Assembly: GCF_000982955.1 (NCBI RefSeq)
Contig: NZ_KQ058865.1
Location: 1 to 54,387 of the forward strand
Length of the DNA: 54,387 nucleotides
DNA from: Micromonospora sp. HK10
GTDB lineage: Bacteria; Actinomycetota; Actinomycetes; Mycobacteriales; Micromonosporaceae
Reading direction: 5' to 3'
Part shown: positions 16,473 through 24,536 of the stretch, one piece after another
How the letters are laid out: every line of letters starts with the position of its first letter
Position numbering within the stretch: position 1 is the stretch's first letter
Position numbers and translations under genes: made by a program
Notes under the pieces: model-generated
What the model was told of the DNA's origin: nothing
Database searches by the model: none
Seen by the model: the letters and a program-made list of their open reading frames with translations, nothing else

Positions 16473-16826
16473 ATGACCTTCCCCGCCCTGGACCGGCTCG
16501 AGGCGCTGGCCCGCAACCTGGACGGCTGGCAGCGCGAGCTCGGCTCGCGGATGGCCGAGCTGGAGCAGAGCAGCGCCGAGGGGGTGAGCGACTCCGGCCT
16601 GGTCACGGTGACTGCGGCGGCGGACGGCAAGATCCTCTCCACGGTGCTGAACGCCCGGGCCATGCGGCTCGACTCGTACACCCTGGCCGAGGAGTTCACC
16701 GCGGCCGCGAACCGCGCCCAGGAGGCCGCCGCCGCCCGGGTCCGGGAGATCGTCGGCGAGGTGATGGGCAACGCCCCGGCCGCGGAGCGCCGCACCGACG
16801 ACGGCTACGGCTACGACCGATACTGA
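16473..16826 (+). CDS. YbaB/EbfC-family protein
   Basis: A 117-residue protein resembling the YbaB/EbfC nucleoid-associated fold: an N-terminal helix (LEALARNLDGWQRELGSRMAELEQ), a beta section (GLVTVTAAADGKILSTVL) and a C-terminal helix (LAEEFTAAANRAQEAAAARVREIVGEVM), then a Tyr/Gly/Asp-rich tail. Stand-alone copies beside WXG100 genes are common in Micromonosporaceae as I recall, where the role is unknown and may not be DNA binding. ATG 16473 follows GAGAGG; a GTG one codon earlier is possible. It lies between the WXG effector-like gene and the last gene of the cluster. Confidence 0.75.
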   Translation: MTFPALDRLEALARNLDGWQRELGSRMAELEQSSAEGVSDSGLVTVTAAADGKILSTVLNARAMRLDSYTLAEEFTAAANRAQEAAAARVREIVGEVMGNAPAAERRTDDGYGYDRY

Positions 16827-16830
16827 GCCG

Positions 16831-17430
16831 ATGGACCAGAGCGGACACCTCGACCTGCTCGCCCGGCTCGCCGAGCCGGGCGAGCGGGTACTCGCCCACG
16901 CCCAGGCGGAGGTCGGCGGCGGCCTCACGCCCGCACCCCCACCCGACGAGACGGTCGCGCCCACCCGGAGCCGGGTCACCGTCTCCTCGGTGCTGCTCAA
17001 CGTGCTCGCGCCGCTGGCCACCTGGGACCGGGGCGACCGGTTGGTGGATCTGATCGGCTGGGGGATCGCCGGTCGGGGCGCGCCCGGCTCGGCCGCGTCC
17101 CGGCTGCACCGGGCGGTCAGCCCGGCCCGGCCGGACGGGAAGGTGCGGCACACCCTGCTCGCCGTCACCGACCGGCGGCTGCTGGTCTGCGTCACCGGCC
17201 CGGTGAAACTGCTGTCCAGCCGGGAGGACGACGAGCGGGCGCTGGCCGAGACCCGGGTGGTCTGGGCCGCCCCGCGCGCCGAGGTGGCGTCGGCCCGGGT
17301 GGGCTGGCACCGGCTCAACCCGAAGCGGTTGAAGCTCACCTTCACCGACGGATCCTGGCTCTCCTTCACCGTGCCGATCGCCGAGTCGGGCCAACCGCTG
17401 CGCGCGGTCGCCGCCGCGCTCTCCGGCTGA
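16831..17430 (+). CDS. Hypothetical protein, last gene of the ESX-like cluster
   Basis: A 199-residue soluble-looking protein of unknown family, four bases after the YbaB-like gene. The N-terminal 60 residues are helical and Pro-containing. The second half reads like a beta-rich PH-like fold: VRHTLLAVTDRRLLVCVTG, EVASARVGWHRLNPKRLKLTFTDGSWLSFTVP, ending in a short helix (PLRAVAAAL). The pattern of alternating hydrophobic strands after VTDRRLLV is what many bacterial PH-domain proteins show. That reading is inference; no catalytic residues are evident. Confidence 0.7.
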   Translation: MDQSGHLDLLARLAEPGERVLAHAQAEVGGGLTPAPPPDETVAPTRSRVTVSSVLLNVLAPLATWDRGDRLVDLIGWGIAGRGAPGSAASRLHRAVSPARPDGKVRHTLLAVTDRRLLVCVTGPVKLLSSREDDERALAETRVVWAAPRAEVASARVGWHRLNPKRLKLTFTDGSWLSFTVPIAESGQPLRAVAAALSG

Positions 17431-17621
17431 CCGCCCGCCCGCCCCGCCCCGCCCCGCCCCGCTCCGGGCGCGGCGCGGCTTGCGGCAATCCGTGGCTTCC
17501 CCGGGCCGGGAAGGCCCGATCTGCCGCAACCCGCTCTCCGCGGACCCCTGGCGGCGGCCGGCGGGCCCGGCCCGGGCCCGGGCCCGGCCCGGTCCGGCCC
17601 GGGGTCGGGGTCGGGGTCGGG
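17431..17621. terminator. Low-complexity convergent gap with an imperfect hairpin
   Basis: Between two convergent stops. It starts with (ccgcc)n-type repeats and ends with ggcccgg and ggtcgg repeats. In the middle, TTGCGGCA (17480-17487) pairs with TGCCGCAA (17522-17529), with an inner GGCTTCCC/GGGAAGGCC pairing. It is the only plausible terminator for either gene. No gene is seen here. Confidence 0.55.
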
Positions 17622-19670
17622 TCAGGTGGTCAGCGGGGCGGGCAGCGGGTCGCGGTGCAGCACGGCGAGCCGGGACACGGCCCGGGTCAGCACCACGTAC
17701 AGCCGGTGCAGGCCGCGCGGTTCGGCCGCCACGATCGCGGCCGGCTCGACGACCACCACGTGGTCGTACTCCAGGCCCTTGACCAGGGTGGCCGGGACCA
17801 CGGTGACCCGCTCGGCGGCCTCGACGTCGTCGGCGTCCGAGGTCGGCACGCCCGCGTCGGCGAGCGCCGCGCGGAGCCCTTGCACCGCGTCGTCGGCGGC
17901 GATCACGCCGACCGAGCCGTCGTGCGCCAGCGCCGCACGCACCTCGGCCACCGCGGCCGCGGTCAGGTCGTCGACGGTACGCACCTCCAGGGTCCCGTCG
18001 CGGCGCAGCGACTCGGCCGGGGGCACGTCGACGGCGAGCGCCGGCAGTAGCCGGTTGGCGAAGGCGACCACCGCCGCCGGCACCCGGAAGCCGATGCTGA
18101 GCGGCACCACGGCGGCGTCGGGCTTGCCCAGGTGGGTCAGGGACTCCCGCCAGTCGGTGGCCGCCCACGGCGCGGTGCCCTGGGCCAGGTCCCCGAGCAG
18201 GGTGATCGAGCCGTGCTCGCTGCGCCGGGCGATGGCCCGGCACTGCATTGGGGAGAGATCCTGCGCCTCGTCGACCACCACGTGCCCGAAGCCCGGCAGC
18301 CGTTCCAGCAGCCCGGTGATCTCGTCGAGGAGCACCGCGTCTGCGGCGGTCCAGCGGGTCGCCCGCGGGGTACGCCCGGGCCGGCCCGATCGGAGCAGTT
18401 CCTGCTCTTCGGCGGTGAGCAGGCCGTCGGCGGCGGCGGCGAGCAGCGCCGGGTCGGTGAGCAGCCGGTGCAGCAGCCCTTCGGGGGTGAGCGCCGGCCA
18501 GACCGCGTCGAGGCAATCGGTGACCGGTTTCGCCTTCGCCATCCGGCGGAGCCAGGCGTCGCTGGGCGACTCCGCCCGGCGCGCCTCGGCCTGGCGTTGC
18601 AGCAGTCCCACCACCCGGGCCCGGACCCGCTCCCGGCCGGTCGCGTAGGGCAGGCCCTCGCGGCGGGTCTCCTCGACGACGCGGTGCAGCGGGTCCAGCC
18701 CGATCCGCCAGCGGAACGAGCCGTCCGACACCATGATCGGCTCGGTCGGCGTACCGATGTGCGCCTCGACGGCGCGGCGCAGCACCTTGGCCATCCGCAC
18801 GTCGTGCTTGACCACGGCGACGGCCGGGTCGTCGACCGCGCGGACCGGCACCCGGGCGACCAGGTCCTCCACGGTGGCCTGCTCGACCTCGACCTCGCCG
18901 AGGGCGGGCAGCACCGCCGCGATGTACGACAGGAACGCCCGGTTCGGCCCGACGATCAGGACACCGGACCGGCGCAGCCGCTCCCGGTGCAGATAGAGCA
19001 GGTACGCGGCGCGGTGCAGGCCGACCGCCGTCTTGCCGGTGCCCGGCGCGCCCTGCACGCAGATCGAGTCGGCCAGGTCGGCCCGGACCAGCTCATCCTG
19101 CTCGGGCTGGATGGTGGCGACGATGTCCCGCATCGGGCCGACCCGGGGGCGTTCGATCTCGGCGGTGAGGATCCGGCTGGCCGTGCCCAGCTCCTCGCCG
19201 CGGTCCAGGCGCTCGTCCTCGAAGCTGGTGAGCACGCCGGAGCTGAACCCGAACCGGCGCCGGACGGCGACGCCCTGCGGGTCGCTCGCGCTGGCCCGGT
19301 AGAACGACCGGGAGACGGGGGCCCGCCAGTCCAGCACCAGCGGCTCGCCGAGGTCGTCGGTGACGTGCCGGCGCCCCACGTGGTAGTCGCGCCCGGCGTG
19401 ATCCGGGTCCAGCTCGCCGAAGTCGAGGCGGCCGAAGAAGAGGGGTGTGCTCGGGTCGTCGGCCAGCTCCTTGACCCGTCGGGCCATGTGTCGGCCGAGC
19501 TGTTCGGCGGTGTACGCGTCGCCGGCGACCTTGTCACCGGTGGCGAAGAGGGCCTCGGCGCGCTCGCGCATCCGGCGCAGCGCCGCGCGGGACGCCTCCA
19601 GGTGGGCGCGTTCCGCGCCGAGTTCGGTATCGAGGTTTGTGGTGGCAGGTTCCAGTCCGGCTGCGGGCAC
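17622..19670 (-). CDS. HelD-like superfamily 1 helicase
   Basis: A 682-residue UvrD/Rep-type ATPase of the HelD family, whose members bind RNA polymerase and recycle stalled complexes; some actinobacterial relatives (HelR) protect against rifampicin. An N-terminal coiled coil (about 14-45) would enter the polymerase channel. Next comes the family block PLVLDWRAPVSRSFYRA. Walker A is GAPGTGKT (207-214), and the Walker B/DEXQ box is VVVDEAQDLSPMQCR. LVKGLEYDHVVVVEP and LYVVLTRAVSRL match C-terminal SF1 motifs. GTG 19670 follows GGGAG by about five bases. The first 13 residues overlap a tRNA-like T-arm sequence. I do not assign rifampicin resistance: the N-terminus differs from Streptomyces HelR as I remember it. 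Confidence 0.85.
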   Translation of the reverse strand: MPAAGLEPATTNLDTELGAERAHLEASRAALRRMRERAEALFATGDKVAGDAYTAEQLGRHMARRVKELADDPSTPLFFGRLDFGELDPDHAGRDYHVGRRHVTDDLGEPLVLDWRAPVSRSFYRASASDPQGVAVRRRFGFSSGVLTSFEDERLDRGEELGTASRILTAEIERPRVGPMRDIVATIQPEQDELVRADLADSICVQGAPGTGKTAVGLHRAAYLLYLHRERLRRSGVLIVGPNRAFLSYIAAVLPALGEVEVEQATVEDLVARVPVRAVDDPAVAVVKHDVRMAKVLRRAVEAHIGTPTEPIMVSDGSFRWRIGLDPLHRVVEETRREGLPYATGRERVRARVVGLLQRQAEARRAESPSDAWLRRMAKAKPVTDCLDAVWPALTPEGLLHRLLTDPALLAAAADGLLTAEEQELLRSGRPGRTPRATRWTAADAVLLDEITGLLERLPGFGHVVVDEAQDLSPMQCRAIARRSEHGSITLLGDLAQGTAPWAATDWRESLTHLGKPDAAVVPLSIGFRVPAAVVAFANRLLPALAVDVPPAESLRRDGTLEVRTVDDLTAAAVAEVRAALAHDGSVGVIAADDAVQGLRAALADAGVPTSDADDVEAAERVTVVPATLVKGLEYDHVVVVEPAAIVAAEPRGLHRLYVVLTRAVSRLAVLHRDPLPAPLTT

Positions 19671-19848
19671 AGTGAACTCCCAGGGCTCAACATGATGCTC
19701 GCTCGCGTATCCGGGGCGATCGGCCCGCTCCGGCGCGGTGACGTCCGCTGCGGTGCATGCTCACCGCGGCCGTCAAGCGGCCATCCACGATACGGCTGGG
19801 CTCAGTTGTACGCCACCGAGTTTCCACTGCTGCTGAATGACCTGCGGG

Positions 19849-19877
19849 TTGCCTCGACCACGCCCGGGTTTAACAAT
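19849..19877 (+). promoter_or_regulatory. Candidate promoter of higBA
   Basis: TTGCCT (19849-19854) and TAACAA/AACAAT (19871-19877) are spaced by 16 bases and followed by an AT-rich start region (tatccttaag) and a good ribosome-binding site (GGAGG) before GTG 19901. It stands out from the GC-rich background. The rest of the 19671-19900 gap has no recognised gene. Confidence 0.5.
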
Positions 19878-19900
19878 ATCCTTAAGGCGGAGGTGGGCTG

Positions 19901-20272
19901 GTGGAGTGGGAGATCCTGCTGACCGGGCAGGTTGAGGCGTTTCTTGACGACCTCTACGTCACTGACCGCGAGAGTCATCGCCTCGTGAACCAGGCCATCC
20001 TGGTGCTGGAGCGTAATGGCCCCGCAGAGGGACGTCCTCTGGTCGACAGCATCACCGCTTCCCGACTGAGCAATTTGAAAGAACTCAGGCCTCCGTCCTC
20101 GGGACACAGCGAGATCAGAATCCTATTCGTCTTCGACCCCTGGCGGTCGGCCGTCCTGCTGGTCGCAGGAGACAAGTCGGGGCAGTGGAAGCGCTGGTAC
20201 CGAGAGGCCATACCAGAGGCGGAACAGCTGTACGCCACGTACGTGAAGGAACGGCAGGAGGAGACACGATGA
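19901..20272 (+). CDS. higB: HigB/RelE-like toxin (phage Gp49-like)
   Basis: A 123-residue toxin of the phage-derived Gp49-like/HigB group (RelE fold mRNA interferases). It shows the family stretches FLDDLYVTDRESHRLVNQAI, VDSITASRLSNLKELRP and EIRILFVFDPWRSAVLLVAGDKSG, then WYREAIPEAEQLY, where basic and aromatic residues would contact mRNA on the ribosome. GTG 19901 follows GGAGG. Its last bases overlap the antitoxin start (ATGA), giving the toxin-first order typical of HigBA. Codon use is visibly less GC-biased than in neighbouring genes, which suggests recent transfer. Confidence 0.88.
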   Translation: MEWEILLTGQVEAFLDDLYVTDRESHRLVNQAILVLERNGPAEGRPLVDSITASRLSNLKELRPPSSGHSEIRILFVFDPWRSAVLLVAGDKSGQWKRWYREAIPEAEQLYATYVKERQEETR

Positions 20273-20589
20273 GTGGGGTTAAGCGCTGGCGCGATACGGA
20301 GCACCTGGACCGGGCGATCCAAACGGCTGGCGGGACGGGGGAATTCGAGGCCGAAGTGGGCCAGATGCTTGCTGGCGCCCGCGGCTGGCGCCTCGCTGAG
20401 CTGCGGAAGCGGCGCGAGATGACCCAGGAGCAGGTGGCGGCCCGGATGGGCGTCTCGGTGGCCCGGGTCTCGCAGATCGAAGCGGGGAGCGTGGCGACTC
20501 AGGAGGTGCTGGCCCGCTACATCGCGGCCCTGGGTGGCACCCTCAAGTTGATCGCCGACTTCGGGGACGAGCAACTCAAGGTGGCCTGA
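20269..20589 (+). CDS. higA: HigA-like XRE antitoxin
   Basis: A 106-residue antitoxin with a C-terminal Xre helix-turn-helix: LAELRKRREMTQEQVAARMGVSVARVSQIEAG, then a helix ending in LGGTLKLIADFGDEQL. The N-terminal 40 residues probably contact the toxin. ATG 20269 overlaps the toxin stop; a longer upstream frame reads through the toxin gene and was rejected. It should neutralise HigB and, with it, repress the promoter at 19849. Confidence 0.88.
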   Translation: MSGVKRWRDTEHLDRAIQTAGGTGEFEAEVGQMLAGARGWRLAELRKRREMTQEQVAARMGVSVARVSQIEAGSVATQEVLARYIAALGGTLKLIADFGDEQLKVA

Positions 20590-20626
20590 GAACTCGGCTG
20601 AACGATCGGGGCGGGATCATGGGGGA

Positions 20627-21208
20627 ATGACCGAGGAGCACCCCGAGAAGCGCCGGGTGACGATCAGCGATCCGCAGGTGATGCGGGCGCTCGCGCATCC
20701 GGCCCGCATGGCGATCATGGAACATCTCGGCTCGCTCGAGGGCGGCGCGACCGCGACCGAGTGCGCCGAGATCGCCGGCCTGTCGCCGAGCGCGACCAGC
20801 TACCACCTGCGGGAGTTGGCGAAGTTCGGGCTGATCCAGGAGGCCCCGAGCCGGGGCGACGCCCGGGAGCGGGTCTGGCAGGCGTTCAGCCCGTCGTACT
20901 ACGTGGAGACGGGCCAGGACGCCGATTCCGAGGCCCGGGCGGCCGAGCTGAACCTGGTCGACGTTCACCTCGCGCGGGACAGCCAGCGCGTACGGGAGTG
21001 GATCCGCCGAGCGCCGGACGAGCCGCGCGAGTGGTACCAGGCGGCCTGGTTCAGCGACACCCTGCTGCTGCTCACCGCCGAGGAGTTGGCCGCGCTGAAC
21101 GAGGCGGTCCACGGGCTGCTGGATCCGTACCGGCGGCGGCTGCGGACCGATCCGCCGGAGGGGGCGCGGACGGTCGCGGTGCAGTACCGGGCGCTGCCTC
21201 TGGACTGA
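20627..21208 (+). CDS. ArsR-type winged-helix regulator
   Basis: A 193-residue transcription regulator with an N-terminal ArsR/HTH_20-like winged helix (about 14-85): MRALAHPARMAIMEHLGSL, then GATATECAEIAGLSPSATSYHLRELAKFGLIQEA. The C-terminal half is helical (REWIRRAPDEPREWYQAAWFSDTLLLLTAEELAALNEAVHGLLDPYRRRL) and probably senses a ligand or dimerises; no metal-binding cysteines are present. It is 44 bases upstream of the MFS gene, whose start codon lies inside a 34-bp palindrome, so it is the likely regulator of that exporter. Confidence 0.88.
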   Translation: MTEEHPEKRRVTISDPQVMRALAHPARMAIMEHLGSLEGGATATECAEIAGLSPSATSYHLRELAKFGLIQEAPSRGDARERVWQAFSPSYYVETGQDADSEARAAELNLVDVHLARDSQRVREWIRRAPDEPREWYQAAWFSDTLLLLTAEELAALNEAVHGLLDPYRRRLRTDPPEGARTVAVQYRALPLD

Positions 21209-21229
21209 GTTCGGGGTTGAGCAAACAGG

Positions 21230-21263
21230 TGTGAAGGATTATCTTCGAAGTATGTCCTTCACA
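21230..21263. promoter_or_regulatory. 34-bp imperfect palindrome over the MFS start codon
   Basis: TGTGAAGGA (21230-21238) and TCCTTCACA (21255-21263) are perfect inverted arms around a central CTTCGAAG (21243-21250) on the same axis of symmetry. The MFS ATG at 21252 lies inside. This is a strong operator candidate for the ArsR-type regulator encoded just upstream, acting on the MFS gene. Confidence 0.65.
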
Positions 21264-22649
21264 TCTGGTCGGTCGCGCTGGTCCGACGTCTGGCTCGTCA
21301 CCGCCGCCCGGGGCGTCTCCACCTGCGGCGACTTCCTCGCCGCCAGTGCCCTGGCGCTGGCCCTCCAGTCCGCCGGCGCGAGCGGGCTCGCCGTCTCCGG
21401 GCTGATGCTCGCCGCCACCCTGCCGCTCGCGGTGCTCGCCCCGCTGACCGGCCGGCTCGCCGACCGGGTGGACAGCCGCCTGCTGCTGGTGCTCACCGGG
21501 CTCGGACAGGCCGCGATCTGCCTGGCGCTCGCGTACGCCGGCCAGCCGGCCCTGATCATCGTGCTGGTGGCGGCCCTCGCCGCCGGCCTCGCGGTCACCC
21601 AGCCGGTGCTCTCCGCGCTGGTGCCGACCATGGTCCGGGCCGACGACCTGCCCCGGGCCAGCGCGCTCAACCAGACCGCCGGCACCCTCGGTGCGCTGGC
21701 CGGGCCGGCGCTCGCCGGATTGCTGGTCGGCGGCTTCGGCGCCCGGCCGCCCCTGCTGCTCGACGCCGGCAGCTACCTCGCGTTGGTCGCGGCCGGGCTG
21801 CTGATCCGGACCCGCCGGGGCGGCCGGCGACCGACCGCGGCAGTGGTTCCCGGCCCGGCCCGTGACCTCCCGGTCCCCGCCTGGCGGCTGCGCCGGGACC
21901 CGCTGCTGGTCGCGATGATCACCACCCTCGCCGGGGTGATCGGCGCGGTCGGCGCGATCAACGTGGTCGAGGTCTTCTTCATCCGCGAGACCCTGGGCAG
22001 CTCCACCACGATGTACGGCCTGGTCACCGGCTCGTGGACGCTCGGCATCCTGATCGGGTCCTGGGTGTTCGCCCGGCTGGCCCGGCGGCTGGTCGACGAC
22101 GGCCGGATGCTGGTCGGCTACCTCGCCCTGCTCGGCGGGTGCTGCCTGATGATCCTGTTCTCCGCCGCGGTGCCCGCCGCCCTGCTGCTGGTGCCCGTCT
22201 GGCTGCTCGGCGGGGTGGGCAACGGCGGGGCCAACGTCTTCGACAACGTGTTGCTGGCCCGGCGGGTGCCCGAGGCCGCCCGGGGTCGCGCGTACGCCGC
22301 ACTGGGTGCCGCCGTCCAGGGCGCCGCCATGCTCGGCTACCTGCTCGGTGGCCTGCTGCTGGCGGTGGCCGACCCCCGGCCCCTGGTCGCCGCCTGCGGC
22401 GTGGCCGGGCTGTTGATGATCGGGCTGGTCGCGCTGCCGGTCAGGCGGGCCGTCCGGGCCGAGCGCGCGGCCACCGCCGCCCGGCAGGCCTCGCCCGCCG
22501 ACCCGGGGGCGTCCGCGACCGCCGACCCGGCGGGGTCCGCGCCCGATCCAGCAGGGTCTGACCCGGCGGGGTCGGCCCCCGGGGCGTCCGCGTCGGTGCC
22601 AGCCCGGGCGGGTGGTGCGGAGTTGGCCACTCCGGCCCCCTCCCGCTGA
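21252..22649 (+). CDS. MFS transporter
   Basis: A 465-residue major facilitator with about 12 hydrophobic segments. The family loop between helices 2 and 3 is visible (LTGRLADRVDSRLLLVLTGLG), as is a dinucleotide-like Gly/Ala-rich helix (NQTAGTLGALAGPALAGLLVGGFG). It resembles DHA/MFS_3 drug-efflux members. The cytoplasmic tail after about 400 is low complexity, with repeated DPAGSAP/DPAGSD units. Start: ATG 21252 (MSFTSG) lies in the palindrome with GAAGGA 14 bases upstream; GTG 21231 would add seven residues and has no better ribosome-binding site. Substrate unknown; coupling to the preceding ArsR regulator suggests inducible efflux. Confidence 0.88.
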   Translation: MSFTSGRSRWSDVWLVTAARGVSTCGDFLAASALALALQSAGASGLAVSGLMLAATLPLAVLAPLTGRLADRVDSRLLLVLTGLGQAAICLALAYAGQPALIIVLVAALAAGLAVTQPVLSALVPTMVRADDLPRASALNQTAGTLGALAGPALAGLLVGGFGARPPLLLDAGSYLALVAAGLLIRTRRGGRRPTAAVVPGPARDLPVPAWRLRRDPLLVAMITTLAGVIGAVGAINVVEVFFIRETLGSSTTMYGLVTGSWTLGILIGSWVFARLARRLVDDGRMLVGYLALLGGCCLMILFSAAVPAALLLVPVWLLGGVGNGGANVFDNVLLARRVPEAARGRAYAALGAAVQGAAMLGYLLGGLLLAVADPRPLVAACGVAGLLMIGLVALPVRRAVRAERAATAARQASPADPGASATADPAGSAPDPAGSDPAGSAPGASASVPARAGGAELATPAPSR

Positions 22650-22670
22650 GCCGACCGCGACGGGCGGGGA

Positions 22671-22676
22671 TACGGT
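22671..22676 (+). promoter_or_regulatory. -10-like element close to the mqnA start
   Basis: TACGGT lies six bases before ATG 22683 and no Shine-Dalgarno is present between them, which fits a leaderless transcript. No convincing -35. Confidence 0.4.
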
Positions 22677-22682
22677 CGGGGC

Positions 22683-23534
22683 ATGGCCGACCGCATCGCC
22701 CGCCCCCGCGTGGGGCACATCCAGTTCCTGAACTGCCTGCCGATCTACTGGGGGCTGATGCGGTCCGGCGCGCTGATCGACGTCGACCTGCACAAGGACT
22801 CGCCGGACCGGTTGAACGCCGCGCTGGTCGCCGGTGATCTGGACATCGGCCCGATCTCCCAGGTGGAATACCTGCGGCACGCCGACGAGCTGCTGCTCCT
22901 GCCGGACCTCGCGGTCGGCAGCGACGGTCCGGTGCTCTCGGTCAACGTGGTCTCCACCCGGCCCCTGGCGGAGCTGGACGGCGCCCGGGTAGCGCTCGGC
23001 TCCACCTCGCGTACCGGGGTGCTGCTCGCCCAGCTCCTGCTGGCCGAGCGGTACGGGGTCCGGCCGGAGTACTTCCGCTGCCCGCCGGACCTGACCCAGA
23101 TGCTGCTGGAGGCGGACGCCGGCGTGGTGATCGGCGACGTGGCGCTGCGGGCCCTCTACGAGGCGCCGCGCAAGGGCCTGGCGGTGACCGATCTCGGGCA
23201 GGCCTGGCGGGAGTGGACCGGGTTGCCGATGGTCTTCGCCGTCTGGGCGGTCCGCCGCGACTTCGCCGCCGCGCACCCGGGCCTGGTCAAGGAGGTGCAC
23301 GAGGCGTTCCTGCGCTCGCGTGACCTCTGCCTGGCGGAACTGGACCAGGTGGCCGAGGCGGGCGCCCGCTGGGAGCCGTTCGACGCGGCGACCCTGGCCA
23401 CCTACTTCCGTACCCTCGACTTCTCGCTGGGCGACCGGCAGGTGGCCGGCCTGCGCGAGTTCGCCCGCAGGGCGGCCGCGATGGGTGAGGCGCCCGCCCT
23501 GCCCGAGGGCGGACCGCACTTCTTCCAGGGCTGA
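22683..23534 (+). CDS. mqnA: Chorismate dehydratase MqnA
   Basis: First enzyme of the futalosine menaquinone pathway; it dehydrates chorismate to 3-[(1-carboxyvinyl)oxy]benzoate. The 283-residue protein has the periplasmic-binding-protein-like fold of MqnA/MqnD. Diagnostic stretches are RVGHIQFLNCLPIYWGL near the N-terminus, DLDIGPISQVEYLRH, VALGSTSRTGVLLAQLLL and AGVVIGDVALRALYE. The SQVEY and STSRTG segments favour MqnA over MqnD. It follows the MFS gene by 33 bases but probably has its own start signal, and it ends before a very strong terminator. Together with mqnE and mqnC it establishes the futalosine rather than the classical Men route. Confidence 0.93.
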   Translation: MADRIARPRVGHIQFLNCLPIYWGLMRSGALIDVDLHKDSPDRLNAALVAGDLDIGPISQVEYLRHADELLLLPDLAVGSDGPVLSVNVVSTRPLAELDGARVALGSTSRTGVLLAQLLLAERYGVRPEYFRCPPDLTQMLLEADAGVVIGDVALRALYEAPRKGLAVTDLGQAWREWTGLPMVFAVWAVRRDFAAAHPGLVKEVHEAFLRSRDLCLAELDQVAEAGARWEPFDAATLATYFRTLDFSLGDRQVAGLREFARRAAAMGEAPALPEGGPHFFQG

Positions 23535-23546
23535 GCCCTCGCGACG

Positions 23547-23590
23547 GCGCAGCGGCGGTGCCCCGGCCAGCCGGGGCACCGCCGCTGCGC
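23547..23590. terminator. Perfect 20-bp bidirectional terminator hairpin
   Basis: A 20-bp arm at 23547-23566 (starting gcgcagcgg) is exactly complementary to 23571-23590, with a CCAG loop. It lies between the convergent mqnA and beta-lactamase-like genes and is the strongest hairpin in the window. Confidence 0.9.
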
Positions 23591-23597
23591 GGCGGGG

Positions 23598-24536
23598 TCA
23601 GGCGGCGTCGCGGAGCAGTGCCGCGGCGACCTTCTCGCAGGTGTCCATGCCGTACTGCCAGGAACCCGCGGCGCTGAACGGGGTACGGACCATCACGCCC
23701 ATCGTCCAGGTGTCGCCGATGGCCAGGCAGTTGACGTGGTACTCGCGCTCCTTCTGCCGGTCGATCCAGCCGTTCTTGATCGCGATCCGCTTCTGCTCGG
23801 CCGCCGGGAACGCCTTACGGATGCCGAAGTCCCCGTCGCCACGGACCAGCCGCATCTCGTTGATCAGCCACTTGGTCCACTTGGGGCCGGCCGCCCGGCC
23901 GTCGTCGATGCAGAGGCCGAGCCGCGCGGTGTCCCGGGGCGACAGCAGGGTCCGGCTCCAGCCGCCGTCGCTGGCGACCTTGCTGTCGGTGAGCTTGCAG
24001 ATCGAGATCAGCCGCTTGATCGAGGCCGAGCCGCCCACGCTCTCGTAGAACTCCTGGGCCCGTTCGTTGTTGCTGTCCCGGATGATCTGGGTAGCCTCGG
24101 CCAGCTTCGCGTCGCTCGGGGTGCGGCCCGCATCGGCGCTGCGGCGCAGGTAGTCGGCGACCACCCAGGACTTGATCAGCGAGGCGGTGGTGCTGGTCTC
24201 GGCCATGTTCTCCGAACCGATGATCTTGCCGGTCCGCTTGTCCAGCACGGCCCAGGAGTACCAGCCCTTGATCCTGAGGCCGTCGAGGTCCTGCGCCTGG
24301 AACGGCAACGGCTCCAGCGACGGCGAGGGCGAGGGTTGGGCCCGGGTGCTCCGATCCACCGGCGCGCCGGTGGACCGGCCGCCCGCCGTGCCGGTGTGCG
24401 AGGCGGGGGACGGGCGGAACGGCGAGCCGGGTACGAACCGCAGCGAGACCAGGACCAGCCCGACCAGGATGACGGCGACGGCGCTGTACGCCAGGGGGCG
24501 GCGGTCGCTGCCCGGCCGGCGGCGGGTGCCCGCCAT
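23598..24536 (-). CDS. Membrane-anchored beta-lactamase-fold serine hydrolase, copy 1
   Basis: A 312-residue protein with a single N-terminal hydrophobic helix (about 15-34), a Pro/Ser/Thr-rich linker to about 78, and an extracytoplasmic beta-lactamase/PBP-like domain. The three active-site boxes are visible in order: SLIK (Ser119-Lys122), SNN (155-157, in RDSNNERA) and KNG (254-256, replacing KTG). ATG 24536 shares its A with the stop of the upstream paralogue (TGATG). Cysteines 180, 209, 270 and 290 could form disulfides. True beta-lactamase activity is doubtful without the Glu-containing omega loop; a D,D-peptidase-like or non-catalytic role is possible. Confidence 0.82.
   Translation of the reverse strand: MAGTRRRPGSDRRPLAYSAVAVILVGLVLVSLRFVPGSPFRPSPASHTGTAGGRSTGAPVDRSTRAQPSPSPSLEPLPFQAQDLDGLRIKGWYSWAVLDKRTGKIIGSENMAETSTTASLIKSWVVADYLRRSADAGRTPSDAKLAEATQIIRDSNNERAQEFYESVGGSASIKRLISICKLTDSKVASDGGWSRTLLSPRDTARLGLCIDDGRAAGPKWTKWLINEMRLVRGDGDFGIRKAFPAAEQKRIAIKNGWIDRQKEREYHVNCLAIGDTWTMGVMVRTPFSAAGSWQYGMDTCEKVAAALLRDAA

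Noticed and set aside
17474..17494. CTTCGGC-like CTTGCGGCAA sequence recalling the rifamycin-associated element found before some resistance genes
   Set aside because: It lies downstream of the HelD-like gene in a terminator-like inverted repeat, not in its promoter, and I recall the consensus only imperfectly.
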